Below are positions 9,077-19,314 of a stretch of 52,029 nt of DNA, in pieces. The translations under genes and the position numbers were made by a program. Positions within the stretch are counted from its first letter, which is position 1; every line of letters begins with the position of its first letter. The stretch comes from Cupriavidus campinensis. Its GTDB lineage: Bacteria; Pseudomonadota; Gammaproteobacteria; Burkholderiales; Burkholderiaceae. The stretch is taken from positions 1-52,029 of the forward strand of contig NZ_CAJPVH010000043.1 in the NCBI RefSeq assembly GCF_905397395.1. The letters are read 5' to 3'. The notes beneath the pieces are model-generated. The model made no database searches, was not told the DNA's origin, and worked only from the letters and a program-made list of their open reading frames with translations.

Positions 9077-10948
9077 TCAGCGCAGCCGCGCCCGCATCGT
9101 CCCGCGCAGCGCGTTGGCGATGACGATGGCCTCGGCGCGCCGCACCATGTCATGCGTGACCACGGCCTGTTCGATCGGGCCGTCGATCAGCGCATCGCCC
9201 CCTTCGAGTACCACCGCCCGCATCACGCCCGGCAGGATGTCCGCCGACAGCGGCGGCGTCAGCCAGCGCCCGCCCACCTTCACGAACACCGAACTGCGCC
9301 CGCCTTCGAGCAACTCGTCACGCGTGTTGAAGAACAGCGCGTCGAAGCCGCCCTCGCGCTCGGCCGCCTGCCAGCCGGCATCGAACGCGGCGCGGGCACT
9401 GGACTTGTAGCGGCGCATCGGGTCGGCTACCGGCAGGCGCGTGGGCGACAGGTCGAGCAGCGCCACCGGCTCGGCGCGCGGCGCCAGCGGACCGCTCGCG
9501 AAGACCAGCGCGCCGGCCTTGTCGACGGCCATGCGCAGCCGCCAGTCGCCGTCGCCCAGCCGTCCCGCCTCGGCCTGCATGGCCGCCCGCGCCGCCGGTT
9601 GGTCGAATGCGAAGCCAAACACTGCCGTGGATTGCGCCAGCCGCGCCAGATGGCGCTCGCGGTGCAGCACCACGCCATCGCATGCGTGCATGGTCTCGAA
9701 CAGCGTGAAGCCGGGATCGTGCGCGGTCAGGAAGCGCGCCTTCCAGCCGCATTCCGCGAACTCGTCGGCGGCCACGCTGTCATGGACGATGCCGCCGCCC
9801 ACCCCCATCTCCCCCCGGCGCAGGCCGTCGTCGCCCTGCGGCCCCAGCACCAGCGTGCGGATCGCCACGGACATGCCGAAAGCGCCGCAGGGTTGGTCGT
9901 CTGCCGGCGCATCGAGCCAGCCGATGGCGCCCGTGTAGAGGCCGCGCGGCGTGGTTTCCAGTTCGGCGATGATCTGCATGGTCCGCCGCTTGGGCGCGCC
10001 CGTGATCGAGCCGCACGGGAACAGCGCCGCCATCAACGCGCCGAAGGCGGTGCCGGGCCGCGCCGTGGCGGTCACGGTGGAAGTCATCTGGAGCACCCGC
10101 CCGAACGGCTGCACCACGAAGCGGTCGGGCACGGCCACGCTGCCGGGCTGGGCGATGCGGCCCAGGTCGTTGCGCAGCAGGTCGACGATCATCACGTTCT
10201 CGGCCCGGTTCTTGGCGTCGGCGGCCAGCCGGCGCGCGGCGCGGGCGTCCTGCCCGGCGTCCCCGCTGCGCGGCGCGGTGCCCTTCATCGGCCGGGTCAC
10301 CAGATGCCCGGCGCCGTCATGCTCGACAAACAGCTCGGGCGACAGCGACAGCACCCAGCCGTCGCCGGGCAGCCAGGCCAGCACGCCGAACGGCACCGGC
10401 TGCGCGGCCCGCAGCGCGGCGTAGAACGTTACCGGGTCGCCGAAGGCGGAGAAACGGAGCCGCTGCGTGAAATTCACCTGATAGGTATCGCCGGCCTCGA
10501 TATAGGCGTGGATGCGTGCGATGGCGTCTGCGTAGGCGGCGTGCGGCGGCTCGGCGCGCACGTCCATCGCGCCGGCCGGGGCGGATTCTGCTCGGGCGGC
10601 CAGCCATGCTCCTACGGCGTCGCCGTCGAGCCGGGCCATGTCCCGGAACCAGAGCAGGTGCAGCGCGCCGTCATGGAACGGCAGCGCATTGCCGCAATGG
10701 ACCGGCGCCCCGACAAGCGCCCCGCCGAACTCGTACGGTGCGAACAGCGTGGCCTGCAGCCCGTGGCGCCAGCCGGCGGCCAGCAGCGCGTCCAGCGTGG
10801 CGGGATCGGTGCCGGCGGGCAGCACATCGGCCCGGACAAACCCCGTATAGAGGCGCGACGCCGCCACGCCGGGTGCGGCGGCGGCATCGTCAAGCAGGAC
10901 GAAGGGGTCGAAACTGGCGCTGGAGGGGGCGGGGGACGGCGGAACCAC
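9077..10948 (-). CDS. pabB: Fused aminodeoxychorismate synthase component I / 4-amino-4-deoxychorismate lyase
   Basis: A 623-residue fusion making p-aminobenzoate for folate. Residues up to about 405 are a chorismate-binding PabB domain with SPELF (203-207), the catalytic-type lysine in PMKGTAPR (Lys222), and CGSITGAPK. From about 410 a class-IV aminotransferase-fold lyase (PabC) starts at FTLFETM, with the probable PLP lysine in RRYKSSAR (Lys515). The amidotransferase PabA is not nearby. A GATAAT -10-like box at 10978-10983 lies about 30 nt upstream of the start. The fusion itself is common in Burkholderiales. Confidence 0.92.
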   Translation of the reverse strand: MVPPSPAPSSASFDPFVLLDDAAAAPGVAASRLYTGFVRADVLPAGTDPATLDALLAAGWRHGLQATLFAPYEFGGALVGAPVHCGNALPFHDGALHLLWFRDMARLDGDAVGAWLAARAESAPAGAMDVRAEPPHAAYADAIARIHAYIEAGDTYQVNFTQRLRFSAFGDPVTFYAALRAAQPVPFGVLAWLPGDGWVLSLSPELFVEHDGAGHLVTRPMKGTAPRSGDAGQDARAARRLAADAKNRAENVMIVDLLRNDLGRIAQPGSVAVPDRFVVQPFGRVLQMTSTVTATARPGTAFGALMAALFPCGSITGAPKRRTMQIIAELETTPRGLYTGAIGWLDAPADDQPCGAFGMSVAIRTLVLGPQGDDGLRRGEMGVGGGIVHDSVAADEFAECGWKARFLTAHDPGFTLFETMHACDGVVLHRERHLARLAQSTAVFGFAFDQPAARAAMQAEAGRLGDGDWRLRMAVDKAGALVFASGPLAPRAEPVALLDLSPTRLPVADPMRRYKSSARAAFDAGWQAAEREGGFDALFFNTRDELLEGGRSSVFVKVGGRWLTPPLSADILPGVMRAVVLEGGDALIDGPIEQAVVTHDMVRRAEAIVIANALRGTMRARLR

Positions 10949-10997
10949 GGCAACTCGGCAGGGTGCATCAATGCCGCATTATCGCCGCGCCGGGCAT

Positions 10998-11032
10998 GAA
11001 AAAACCGGCCACGCTGGTCACGTGGCCGGTTT
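10998..11032 (-). terminator. Rho-independent terminator of dnaJ
   Basis: Perfect 12-bp stem (arms 11002-11013 and 11021-11032, 7-nt loop). On the minus strand it is followed by a run of six T residues. It lies about 32 nt past the dnaJ stop and isolates dnaJ from pabB/C. Confidence 0.9.
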
Positions 11033-11063
11033 CATCGTCCTGCCTGCCGGGCAATCCGGCGAT

Positions 11064-12197
11064 TTAGCTGAAGAAGCTCTTCACCTTGTCCAGCCAGGAC
11101 TGCTCCTGCGGGCTGTGGCGCGAGCCGCCCTCGTGCACCGAGCGGTCGAACTCGCGCAACATGTCCTTCTGGGCCTCGGTCAGCTTGACCGGCGTTTCCA
11201 CGTTCACATGGACGTAGAGGTCGCCGGGATAGCCCGAGCGCACGCCCTTGATGCCCTTGCCGCGCAGCCGGAACGTCTTGCCGCCCTGCGTGCCCTCGGG
11301 CACCGGGAAGCTGGCGCGGCCGCCCAGCGTCGGCACTTCCAGTTCGCCGCCCAGCGCCGCCGTGGCGAAGGAGATCGGCATCTGGCAGTGCAGGTCATCG
11401 CCGTCACGCTCGAATACCTCGTGTGCCTTGATGTGCACTTCCACATATAGGTCGCCCGGGGGGCCGCCGTTGATGCCCGGCTCGCCATTGCCCGACGAGC
11501 GGATGCGCATGCCTTCGTCGATACCGGCCGGAATCTTCACTTCCAGCGTCTTCTGCGACTTCAGCTTGCCTTGGCCATGGCACTTCACGCACGGCTTGGG
11601 GATGAACTTGCCGCTGCCGTGGCACTTCGGGCAGGTCTGCTGCATGGTGAAGAAGCCTTGCGACACACGCACCTGGCCCACGCCGTTACAGGTCGGGCAG
11701 GTTTCCACCGACGATCCCGGCTCGGCGCCGTTGCCGTGGCAGTGCTCGCAGTCTTCCCAGTGGGGCACGCGGATCTGCGCCTCGTGGCCATGGGCCGCCT
11801 GCTCCAGCGAGATTTCCATGCTGTAGCGCAGGTCGGCGCCCCGGTAGGCTTGCGGGCCGTTGCCGCGCCGCTGTCCGCCCTGCTGGCCGAAGATGTCGCC
11901 GAAGATGTCGCCGAAGGCCTCGGCAAACCCGCCGTAGCCCTGGCCGCCGCCGAAGCCGCCGGCCATATTGGGGTCCACGCCGGCGTGGCCATACTGGTCG
12001 TAGGCGGCCTTCTTCTCGGGGTCGGAAAGCATCTCGTACGCTTCCTTGCCCTCCTTGAACTTATCTTCCGCTTCCTTGCTGTCCGGATTGCGGTCCGGGT
12101 GGTACTTCATCGCGAGCTTGCGATAAGCCTTCTTGATCTCGTCGTCGCTCGCGTTCTTGCCTACCCCGAGCACTTCGTAATAGTCACGTTTTGCCAT
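11064..12197 (-). CDS. dnaJ: Chaperone protein DnaJ (Hsp40)
   Basis: Cochaperone that delivers clients to DnaK and stimulates its ATPase. The 377-residue class A protein has an N-terminal J domain with HPD at 33-35, then a Gly/Phe-rich linker, then four CxxCxGxG zinc repeats ([32 protein letters not shown]), then C-terminal client-binding domains. It lies downstream of dnaK on the same strand, but a T-tailed hairpin stands between, so its level is probably set by read-through or by its own promoter. Confidence 0.98.
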   Translation of the reverse strand: MAKRDYYEVLGVGKNASDDEIKKAYRKLAMKYHPDRNPDSKEAEDKFKEGKEAYEMLSDPEKKAAYDQYGHAGVDPNMAGGFGGGQGYGGFAEAFGDIFGDIFGQQGGQRRGNGPQAYRGADLRYSMEISLEQAAHGHEAQIRVPHWEDCEHCHGNGAEPGSSVETCPTCNGVGQVRVSQGFFTMQQTCPKCHGSGKFIPKPCVKCHGQGKLKSQKTLEVKIPAGIDEGMRIRSSGNGEPGINGGPPGDLYVEVHIKAHEVFERDGDDLHCQMPISFATAALGGELEVPTLGGRASFPVPEGTQGGKTFRLRGKGIKGVRSGYPGDLYVHVNVETPVKLTEAQKDMLREFDRSVHEGGSRHSPQEQSWLDKVKSFFS

Positions 12198-12253
12198 GGT
12201 GGCTCTTACCTGATTGGCCTGTCCGGCATGAAATCACCGGCTGGGCGAATAGC

Positions 12254-12317
12254 AAAAAAGCCGAGCGAGGTGTTCGACCATGGTTTCTCACCCTGTGTCT
12301 GAACACCAACGCTCGGC
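12254..12317 (-). terminator. Terminator-like hairpin between dnaK and dnaJ
   Basis: Imperfect inverted repeat: 12260-12275 pairs with 12301-12317 (GCCGAGCG and GGTGTTC blocks, with a small bulge), loop about 25 nt. On the minus strand the stem is followed directly by six T residues (complement of 12254-12259). It is likely a partial terminator between dnaK and dnaJ. Confidence 0.75.
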
Positions 12318-12323
12318 GTCGGG

Positions 12324-12360
12324 GCGGGAGTGGCGCCAACTGCACCTGCGCCACTCCCGC
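12324..12360 (-). repeat. 12-bp perfect inverted repeat just 3' of dnaK
   Basis: Arms 12324-12335 and 12349-12360 with a 13-nt loop, starting 10 nt after the dnaK stop. There is no T tract. With the T-tailed hairpin that follows it makes a tandem hairpin pair, perhaps a 3' stabiliser of dnaK mRNA. Confidence 0.7.
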
Positions 12361-12369
12361 TGGTCCCGC

Positions 12370-14322
<1,953 letters not shown>

Positions 14323-14382
14323 TTGTGTTCTCTCCTATTGAGCCCTGCTTTGGCGCAGCGGCTGCAATTCAACCTGAGTGCG

Positions 14383-14410
14383 AAATGTGGCCGTCCGGGG
14401 GCATTTCAAG
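14383..14410 (-). promoter_or_regulatory. Sigma-32 (heat-shock) promoter of dnaK
   Basis: On the minus strand CTTGAA (14405-14410) is separated by 14 nt from CCACATTT (14383-14390). The known sigma-32 consensus is CTTGAA, 13-14 nt, CCCCATnT, so only one specified base differs. It lies about 60 nt upstream of the dnaK ATG. Confidence 0.8.
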
Positions 14411-14419
14411 GGCAGAACT

Positions 14420-14450
14420 GGCAATTCCGAGTAATTTTCTCGGTTTTGCC
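14420..14450. repeat. Inverted repeat between the adenosyltransferase gene and dnaK
   Basis: GGCAA and CCGAG blocks (14420-14431) pair with CTCGG and TTGCC (14439-14450) around a 2x2 internal loop, with a 7-nt AT-rich loop. It lies just upstream of the dnaK promoter. It lacks a T tract on the minus strand, so a role as terminator for the upstream gene is doubtful. Confidence 0.45.
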
Positions 14451-14514
14451 GGTGCGTGCCGTGCCAGCCTCGGGAGCGGCCTTAAAGTGGATTATTGTTA
14501 TCTTTTTGAGGATT

Positions 14515-15069
14515 TCAGGACTGGCGCTCGCGCTGCCAGAGCACGTCGGTGCCGCCCCCGGCCCGGTTCAGCACCCGGGCGAGCACGAACAGCAGGTCCG
14601 AGAGCCGGTTCAGGTACTGGCGCGGCGCCTCGTTGAGGGCCTCGGTGGCGCCCAGCGCCACCAGCGCCCGCTCCGCCCGGCGGCAGACCGTGCGGCAGAC
14701 GTGGGCCTGGGCCGCGGCGCGGCTGCCGCCTGGCAGAATGAACTCCGCCAGCCGGGGCAGGCTGGCGTTGTAGTGCGCCAGCCAGTCGTCCAGCTGGATC
14801 ACCTGCGCTTCCTTTAGCAGCGTGTAGCCCGGAATCGACAGTTCGCCGCCCAGGTCGAACAGGTCGTGCTGGATATGGAGCAGCGCGCCGCGCACATCAT
14901 CCGGCAGGTCCGGCTCGGTCAGCAGCAGGCCGATGTGGGAATTCAGTTCGTCCACGTCGCCAATGGCGGCGATGCGCTCGCTGTTCTTGCCGGTGCGGCT
15001 GCCGTCGCCCAGCCCGGTGGTGCCGGCGTCACCGGTGCGGGTGGCGATCTTGGACAGGCGGTTACCCAT
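14515..15069 (-). CDS. Cob(I)alamin adenosyltransferase, PduO type
   Basis: Transfers the adenosyl group of ATP to cob(I)alamin to form coenzyme B12. The 184-residue protein starts MGNRLSKIATRTGDAGTTGL, the PduO-type ATP-binding N terminus, and has the conserved CRRAERALVAL and LNRLSDLLFVLAR helices. I chose the ATG at 15069, which has GGGAG 10 nt upstream, over a longer frame to 15288 whose extra 73 residues are low-complexity and would overlap the divergent gene. A CATAAT -10-like box lies at 15104-15109. Confidence 0.92.
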   Translation of the reverse strand: MGNRLSKIATRTGDAGTTGLGDGSRTGKNSERIAAIGDVDELNSHIGLLLTEPDLPDDVRGALLHIQHDLFDLGGELSIPGYTLLKEAQVIQLDDWLAHYNASLPRLAEFILPGGSRAAAQAHVCRTVCRRAERALVALGATEALNEAPRQYLNRLSDLLFVLARVLNRAGGGTDVLWQRERQS

Positions 15070-15221
15070 GCCGGTCTCCCTCGTCTTGGTTTGAAGTGGC
15101 GCAATTATGGCCCCGAACCCGGGCTTCGGGGCGGGTTCCGGGGCAGGTTCCGGGCACTGCGATGCGGTCCGCCGCGTGACGCGGACGGCGTAGAATGGCG
15201 GGATTCGCCGGAGACAAAAGC

Positions 15222-16640
15222 ATGAACCACCCCACGCCCGCCGCCGCCCTGGCGCGCCGTCCCCTTCCCGTTGCCCTGGCCGAGACACTGGCCGCCCGCT
15301 TCGGCGAACGGTTTTCCACCTCGGCAGGCGTCTGCGCCCACCATGGCCGCGACGAATCCCCGTTCCCGCCCGCCGCCCCGGACGCCGTGGTCTTCGCCCA
15401 CACCACCGAGGAAATCGCCGAACTGGCCAGCCTCTGCAACCAGCATGGCGTGCCGCTGATTCCCTACGGCGCCGGTTCGTCGCTCGAAGGCCACCTGCTG
15501 GCCGTGGCCGGGGGCATCAGCCTGGACCTCTCCCAGATGAACCGCGTGCTGGCGGTGCATCCCGAGGACCTTTCCGTGACGGTGGAGCCGGGCGTGACCC
15601 GCAAGCAGCTGAACCAGGAGATCAAGGATACCGGGCTGTTCTTCCCGATCGATCCGGGCGCCGATGCCTCGCTGGGCGGGATGTGCGCGACGCGCGCCTC
15701 CGGCACCAACGCGGTCCGCTACGGCACGATGCGCGAGAACGTGCTCGCCCTGACCGTGGTCACGGCGGACGGCCGGGTGATCCGCACCGGCACCCAGGCG
15801 CGCAAGTCGTCGGCCGGTTATGACCTGACCCGGCTGTTTGTCGGCAGCGAAGGCACGCTCGGCATCATCACCGAGGTCACCGTGCGGCTCTACCCGCAGC
15901 CGGAGGCGATCTCGGCCGCCGTGTGCGCGTTCCCGAGCATGGGCGATGCCGTGCGCGCCACGATCCAGACCATCCAGCTTGGCGTGCCGGTGGCCCGCGT
16001 GGAGTTCGTCGATGCGCTGGCCATCCGCGCGATCAACCGCCACGACAACCTGACGCTGCCGGAAACCCCGCACCTGTTCTTCGAATTCCACGGCACCGAG
16101 GCCGGCGTGCGCGAGCAGGCCGAAACCGTGCAGCAGATTGCCGACGAGCACGGCGGCCAGGGCTTCGAATGGGCCACGCGCCCCGAGGACCGCAGCCGGC
16201 TCTGGAATGCGCGCCATACGGCCTACTTCGCCATGCTGCAGCTGAAGCCCGGCTGCAAGTCCGTGACGACCGACGTCTGCGTGCCGATTTCCCGCCTGGC
16301 CGACTGCGTGACCGAGACCGAGCGCGACCTGAACGCCTCGCAGCTGCCCTGCCCCATCGTCGGCCATGTCGGCGACGGCAACTTCCACGTGGCGATCCTG
16401 GTCGACCCGGACAAGCCCGAGGAAATGGCCGAGGCGGAGGACATCAACCGCCGCATCGTCGAACGGGCGCTGGCCATGGGCGGCACCTGCACCGGCGAGC
16501 ACGGCGTGGGGCTGCACAAGATGGGGTTCCTCGTGCAGGAGCACGGCGAGGACGCACTGGACCTGATGCGGGCGATCAAGGCGGCGCTCGATCCCAATCA
16601 GATTCTGAATCCGGGCAAGATCTTCAGCGCGGCGCGCTGA
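15222..16640 (+). CDS. FAD-linked 2-hydroxyacid dehydrogenase (Dld/GlcD family)
   Basis: A 472-residue flavoprotein with an N-terminal FAD-binding domain of PCMH type (PYGAGSSLEGH, 81-91) and a C-terminal FAD-oxidase domain with the metal-binding GHVGDGNFH and GTCTGEHGVG. The family oxidises D-lactate, glycolate or related 2-hydroxyacids and passes electrons to quinone or cytochrome. Which substrate is used here is not visible. The ATG at 15222 has GGAG upstream, and a TAGAAT -10-like box is at 15192-15197. A LysR regulator follows after 16 nt, so the two are probably one operon. Confidence 0.85.
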   Translation: MNHPTPAAALARRPLPVALAETLAARFGERFSTSAGVCAHHGRDESPFPPAAPDAVVFAHTTEEIAELASLCNQHGVPLIPYGAGSSLEGHLLAVAGGISLDLSQMNRVLAVHPEDLSVTVEPGVTRKQLNQEIKDTGLFFPIDPGADASLGGMCATRASGTNAVRYGTMRENVLALTVVTADGRVIRTGTQARKSSAGYDLTRLFVGSEGTLGIITEVTVRLYPQPEAISAAVCAFPSMGDAVRATIQTIQLGVPVARVEFVDALAIRAINRHDNLTLPETPHLFFEFHGTEAGVREQAETVQQIADEHGGQGFEWATRPEDRSRLWNARHTAYFAMLQLKPGCKSVTTDVCVPISRLADCVTETERDLNASQLPCPIVGHVGDGNFHVAILVDPDKPEEMAEAEDINRRIVERALAMGGTCTGEHGVGLHKMGFLVQEHGEDALDLMRAIKAALDPNQILNPGKIFSAAR

Positions 16641-16656
16641 CCGGGGGCCCGTCGCC

Positions 16657-17547
16657 ATGGCATCGGTGTTCCACCGCGTCCCGCCCCTGCACCTGCTGAT
16701 CGCGTTCGAGGCCGCCGCGCGGCTTGGCAGCTTCGCGCGCGCGGCGGAAGAACTGTCGGTCACGCCCAGCGCGGTCTCGCACCGCATCAAGAATCTGGAG
16801 GAATTGTGGGGCGACGACCTGTTCGTGCGCTCCAACGCCGCGCTGCGGCTCACCGCCGCCGGCACGCGCTACCAGCGCAATGTGCAGGACGCGCTGAAGT
16901 CCCTCAACGAGCTCGCCCGCCCCGAGTACAACAAGCTGCGTACGCGGCTGCGGGTAGCCATTCCGCCCACGTTCGGCCGGCAGCACCTGGTGCCGCGCCT
17001 GCCCGAGTTCGGGGCGCTCTACCCCCATATCGACCTGGAACTGCACCTGTCCGTGCCCTTCCTCGATGTGAAAGCCGAGGACACCGACGTCGAGATCCGC
17101 TATGGCACGGGGCGCTATCCGGACCTGAAAACCACGAAACTGCTAGTCGAACCGGTGTTTCCGGCGTGCGGGCGGGAGTACTACGAGCGGGTCAACGGGC
17201 GCGCCATCGCTCGCCCGGACGACCTGCACAATCTGGTACTGCTGCGCAGCCCGCTAGAGCCGTGGCGGCCGTGGTTCGAGACCGCCGGGCTGGACTGGCC
17301 GGAGCCCCTGACCGGCCCGCAATTCAACGATATCGGCCTGATGCTGGAAGCCATCGTCTCGAACCAGGGCGTGGGACTGGTGCGCCAGCGCATGGCACGC
17401 CAGTGGCTGGCCGCCGGGCAGATGGTCAAGCTGCTCGATGTGGAATCGGTCTCGCCGCACGGCTACTACATCGTCGAGCGCGAGCAGGCGCCGCTCCAGC
17501 CGGAGGCGCGCTACTTCGTGGACTGGCTGCTCGGGCTGGACTGGTAG
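16657..17547 (+). CDS. LysR-type transcriptional regulator, GcvA-like
   Basis: A 296-residue regulator with an N-terminal winged HTH (FARAAEELSVTPSAVSHRIK, about 27-46) and a C-terminal effector-binding domain; PPLHLLIAFEAAARLGSF is typical of the GcvA subgroup. It sits between the 2-hydroxyacid dehydrogenase and glcD. That makes control of one or both plausible, with a hydroxy- or keto-acid as effector. That role is inference from position alone. Confidence 0.88.
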   Translation: MASVFHRVPPLHLLIAFEAAARLGSFARAAEELSVTPSAVSHRIKNLEELWGDDLFVRSNAALRLTAAGTRYQRNVQDALKSLNELARPEYNKLRTRLRVAIPPTFGRQHLVPRLPEFGALYPHIDLELHLSVPFLDVKAEDTDVEIRYGTGRYPDLKTTKLLVEPVFPACGREYYERVNGRAIARPDDLHNLVLLRSPLEPWRPWFETAGLDWPEPLTGPQFNDIGLMLEAIVSNQGVGLVRQRMARQWLAAGQMVKLLDVESVSPHGYYIVEREQAPLQPEARYFVDWLLGLDW

Positions 17548-17599
17548 CGTCCGGGCCACTAGGCTGGATATATATAAAGCGCGCCAGCCGGGCCGGGGC

Positions 17600-17634
17600 G
17601 CATGGCATGAGCAGTTTTGATCGGCCTGCCATGC
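17600..17634. repeat. 8-bp inverted repeat upstream of glcD
   Basis: GCATGGCA (17600-17607) and TGCCATGC (17627-17634), separated by 19 nt, in the 196-nt gap between the LysR gene and glcD. The same gap has an AT-rich patch (TATATATAAA near 17568-17577) that could be a promoter. It could be an operator or a weak hairpin; no T tract follows. Confidence 0.35.
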
Positions 17635-17743
17635 CGAATTCACGTGGGCGAAGGCTCCCGTGGCAGGGGGCCTGCGCTATAGTCTGCCGTCCCGGCCGGG
17701 TGCGTGAAGCGATGCGCGGCGGCCGGCTCGTCAAGGAGTTGCC

Positions 17744-19252
17744 ATGAACGCCCCGCAAGACGCCCACACCCTGGCCGGCGCCCCCACGCAGGCCGACGGC
17801 CCCCGCGCCGCACTGCTGGCCGGCCTGGCCCGTATCCTGCCGCCCGCCGCCGTGCTCTGGAAGGCCGAGGACACCGTGCCGTACGAGTGCGACGGCCTGG
17901 CCGCCTACCGCCAGGTGCCCGAGGCCGTAGTGCTGCCCGACACCGAGGAGCAAGTCTGCGCCATCCTGCGCCTGTGCCACGAACTCGGAGTGCCGGTGGT
18001 GCCGCGCGGCTCCGGCACGAGCCTCTCGGGCGGGGCGATGCCCATCGCCGGCGGGCTGGTGCTGTCGCTGGCCAAGTTCAAGCGCATCCTCTCGGTCGAT
18101 GCCTATTCGCGCACCGCCGTGGTCCAGCCCGGCGTGCGCAACCTGGCCATCTCCGAGGCCGCCGCGCCGCACAATCTCTATTACGCACCCGACCCGTCCT
18201 CGCAGATCGCCTGCTCCATCGGCGGCAACGTGGCCGAGAACTCGGGCGGCGTGCACTGCCTCAAGTACGGCCTCACCGTGCACAACGTGCTGCGCGTGCG
18301 CGCCGTGACGATGGAGGGCGATGTGGTGGTCTTCGGCTCCGAGGCGCCCGACGCCCCGGGCCTGGACCTGCTGGCCACGCTGATCGGCTCCGAGGGCATG
18401 CTGGCCGTCGCCACCGAGATCACCGTCCGGCTGATTCCCAAGCCGCAGCTCGCGCAGGTCATCATGGCCAGCTTCGACGATGTGGAAAAAGGCGGCAACG
18501 CCGTGGCCGACGTGATTGCCGCCGGCATCATCCCGGCCGGCCTGGAAATGATGGACAAGCCCGCCACGGCCGCCGTGGAGGAGTTCGTCAAGGCTGGCTA
18601 CGACCTCGACGCCGCCGCCATCCTGCTGTGCGAATCGGACGGCACGCCCGAGGAAGTGGCCGAGGAGATCGAGCGGATGAGCGAGGTGCTGCGCCGCTCG
18701 GGCGCCACGCGGATCACGGTGTCCCAGAGCGAGGCCGAACGGCTGCGCTTCTGGAGCGGGCGCAAGAACGCCTTCCCGGCCGCCGGGCGGATCTCGCCCG
18801 ACTATTACTGCATGGACGGCACGATTCCGCGCAAGCACATCGGCACGCTGCTCAAGCGGATCGAGGCGATGGAACAGAAGTACGCCTTGCGCTGCATCAA
18901 CGTCTTCCATGCCGGCGATGGCAACATGCACCCGCTGATCCTGTTCAACGGCGAGGACCTCGACGAATGGCATCGCGCCGAGCTGTTCGGCGCCGACATC
19001 CTGGAGTCCTGCGTGGAACTGGGCGGCACCGTCACCGGCGAGCACGGCGTGGGCGTGGAGAAGCTGAATTCGATGTGCGTGCAGTTCTCGCCGGCCGAGC
19101 GCGATGCGTTCTTCGGCGTGAAGGCCGCCTTCGACCCGGCCCGGCTGCTGAACCCGGACAAGGCCATCCCGACGCTGGCGCGCTGCGCCGAGTACGGCAA
19201 GATGCACGTCAGGCGCGGCCTGCTGCCGCATCCGGACCTGCCGCGCTTCTGA
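17744..19252 (+). CDS. glcD: Glycolate oxidase, FAD-binding subunit GlcD
   Basis: Catalytic subunit of the membrane-associated glycolate dehydrogenase GlcDEF, which oxidises glycolate to glyoxylate. At 502 residues it matches the usual 499. It shows the FAD-binding PRGSGTSLSGG (87-97), SSIGGNVAENSGG-like CSIGGNVAENSGG, FHAGDGNMHP and GTVTGEHGVG. The ATG follows AAGGAG. glcE and glcF are downstream, but a channel gene separates glcD from glcE. Confidence 0.94.
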   Translation: MNAPQDAHTLAGAPTQADGPRAALLAGLARILPPAAVLWKAEDTVPYECDGLAAYRQVPEAVVLPDTEEQVCAILRLCHELGVPVVPRGSGTSLSGGAMPIAGGLVLSLAKFKRILSVDAYSRTAVVQPGVRNLAISEAAAPHNLYYAPDPSSQIACSIGGNVAENSGGVHCLKYGLTVHNVLRVRAVTMEGDVVVFGSEAPDAPGLDLLATLIGSEGMLAVATEITVRLIPKPQLAQVIMASFDDVEKGGNAVADVIAAGIIPAGLEMMDKPATAAVEEFVKAGYDLDAAAILLCESDGTPEEVAEEIERMSEVLRRSGATRITVSQSEAERLRFWSGRKNAFPAAGRISPDYYCMDGTIPRKHIGTLLKRIEAMEQKYALRCINVFHAGDGNMHPLILFNGEDLDEWHRAELFGADILESCVELGGTVTGEHGVGVEKLNSMCVQFSPAERDAFFGVKAAFDPARLLNPDKAIPTLARCAEYGKMHVRRGLLPHPDLPRF

Positions 19253-19314
19253 GCGCGGGCGGGTACCGGGCGGGCCACGCGCCCCACCGACACCCGCTCA
19301 CCATCGCCACCCCC

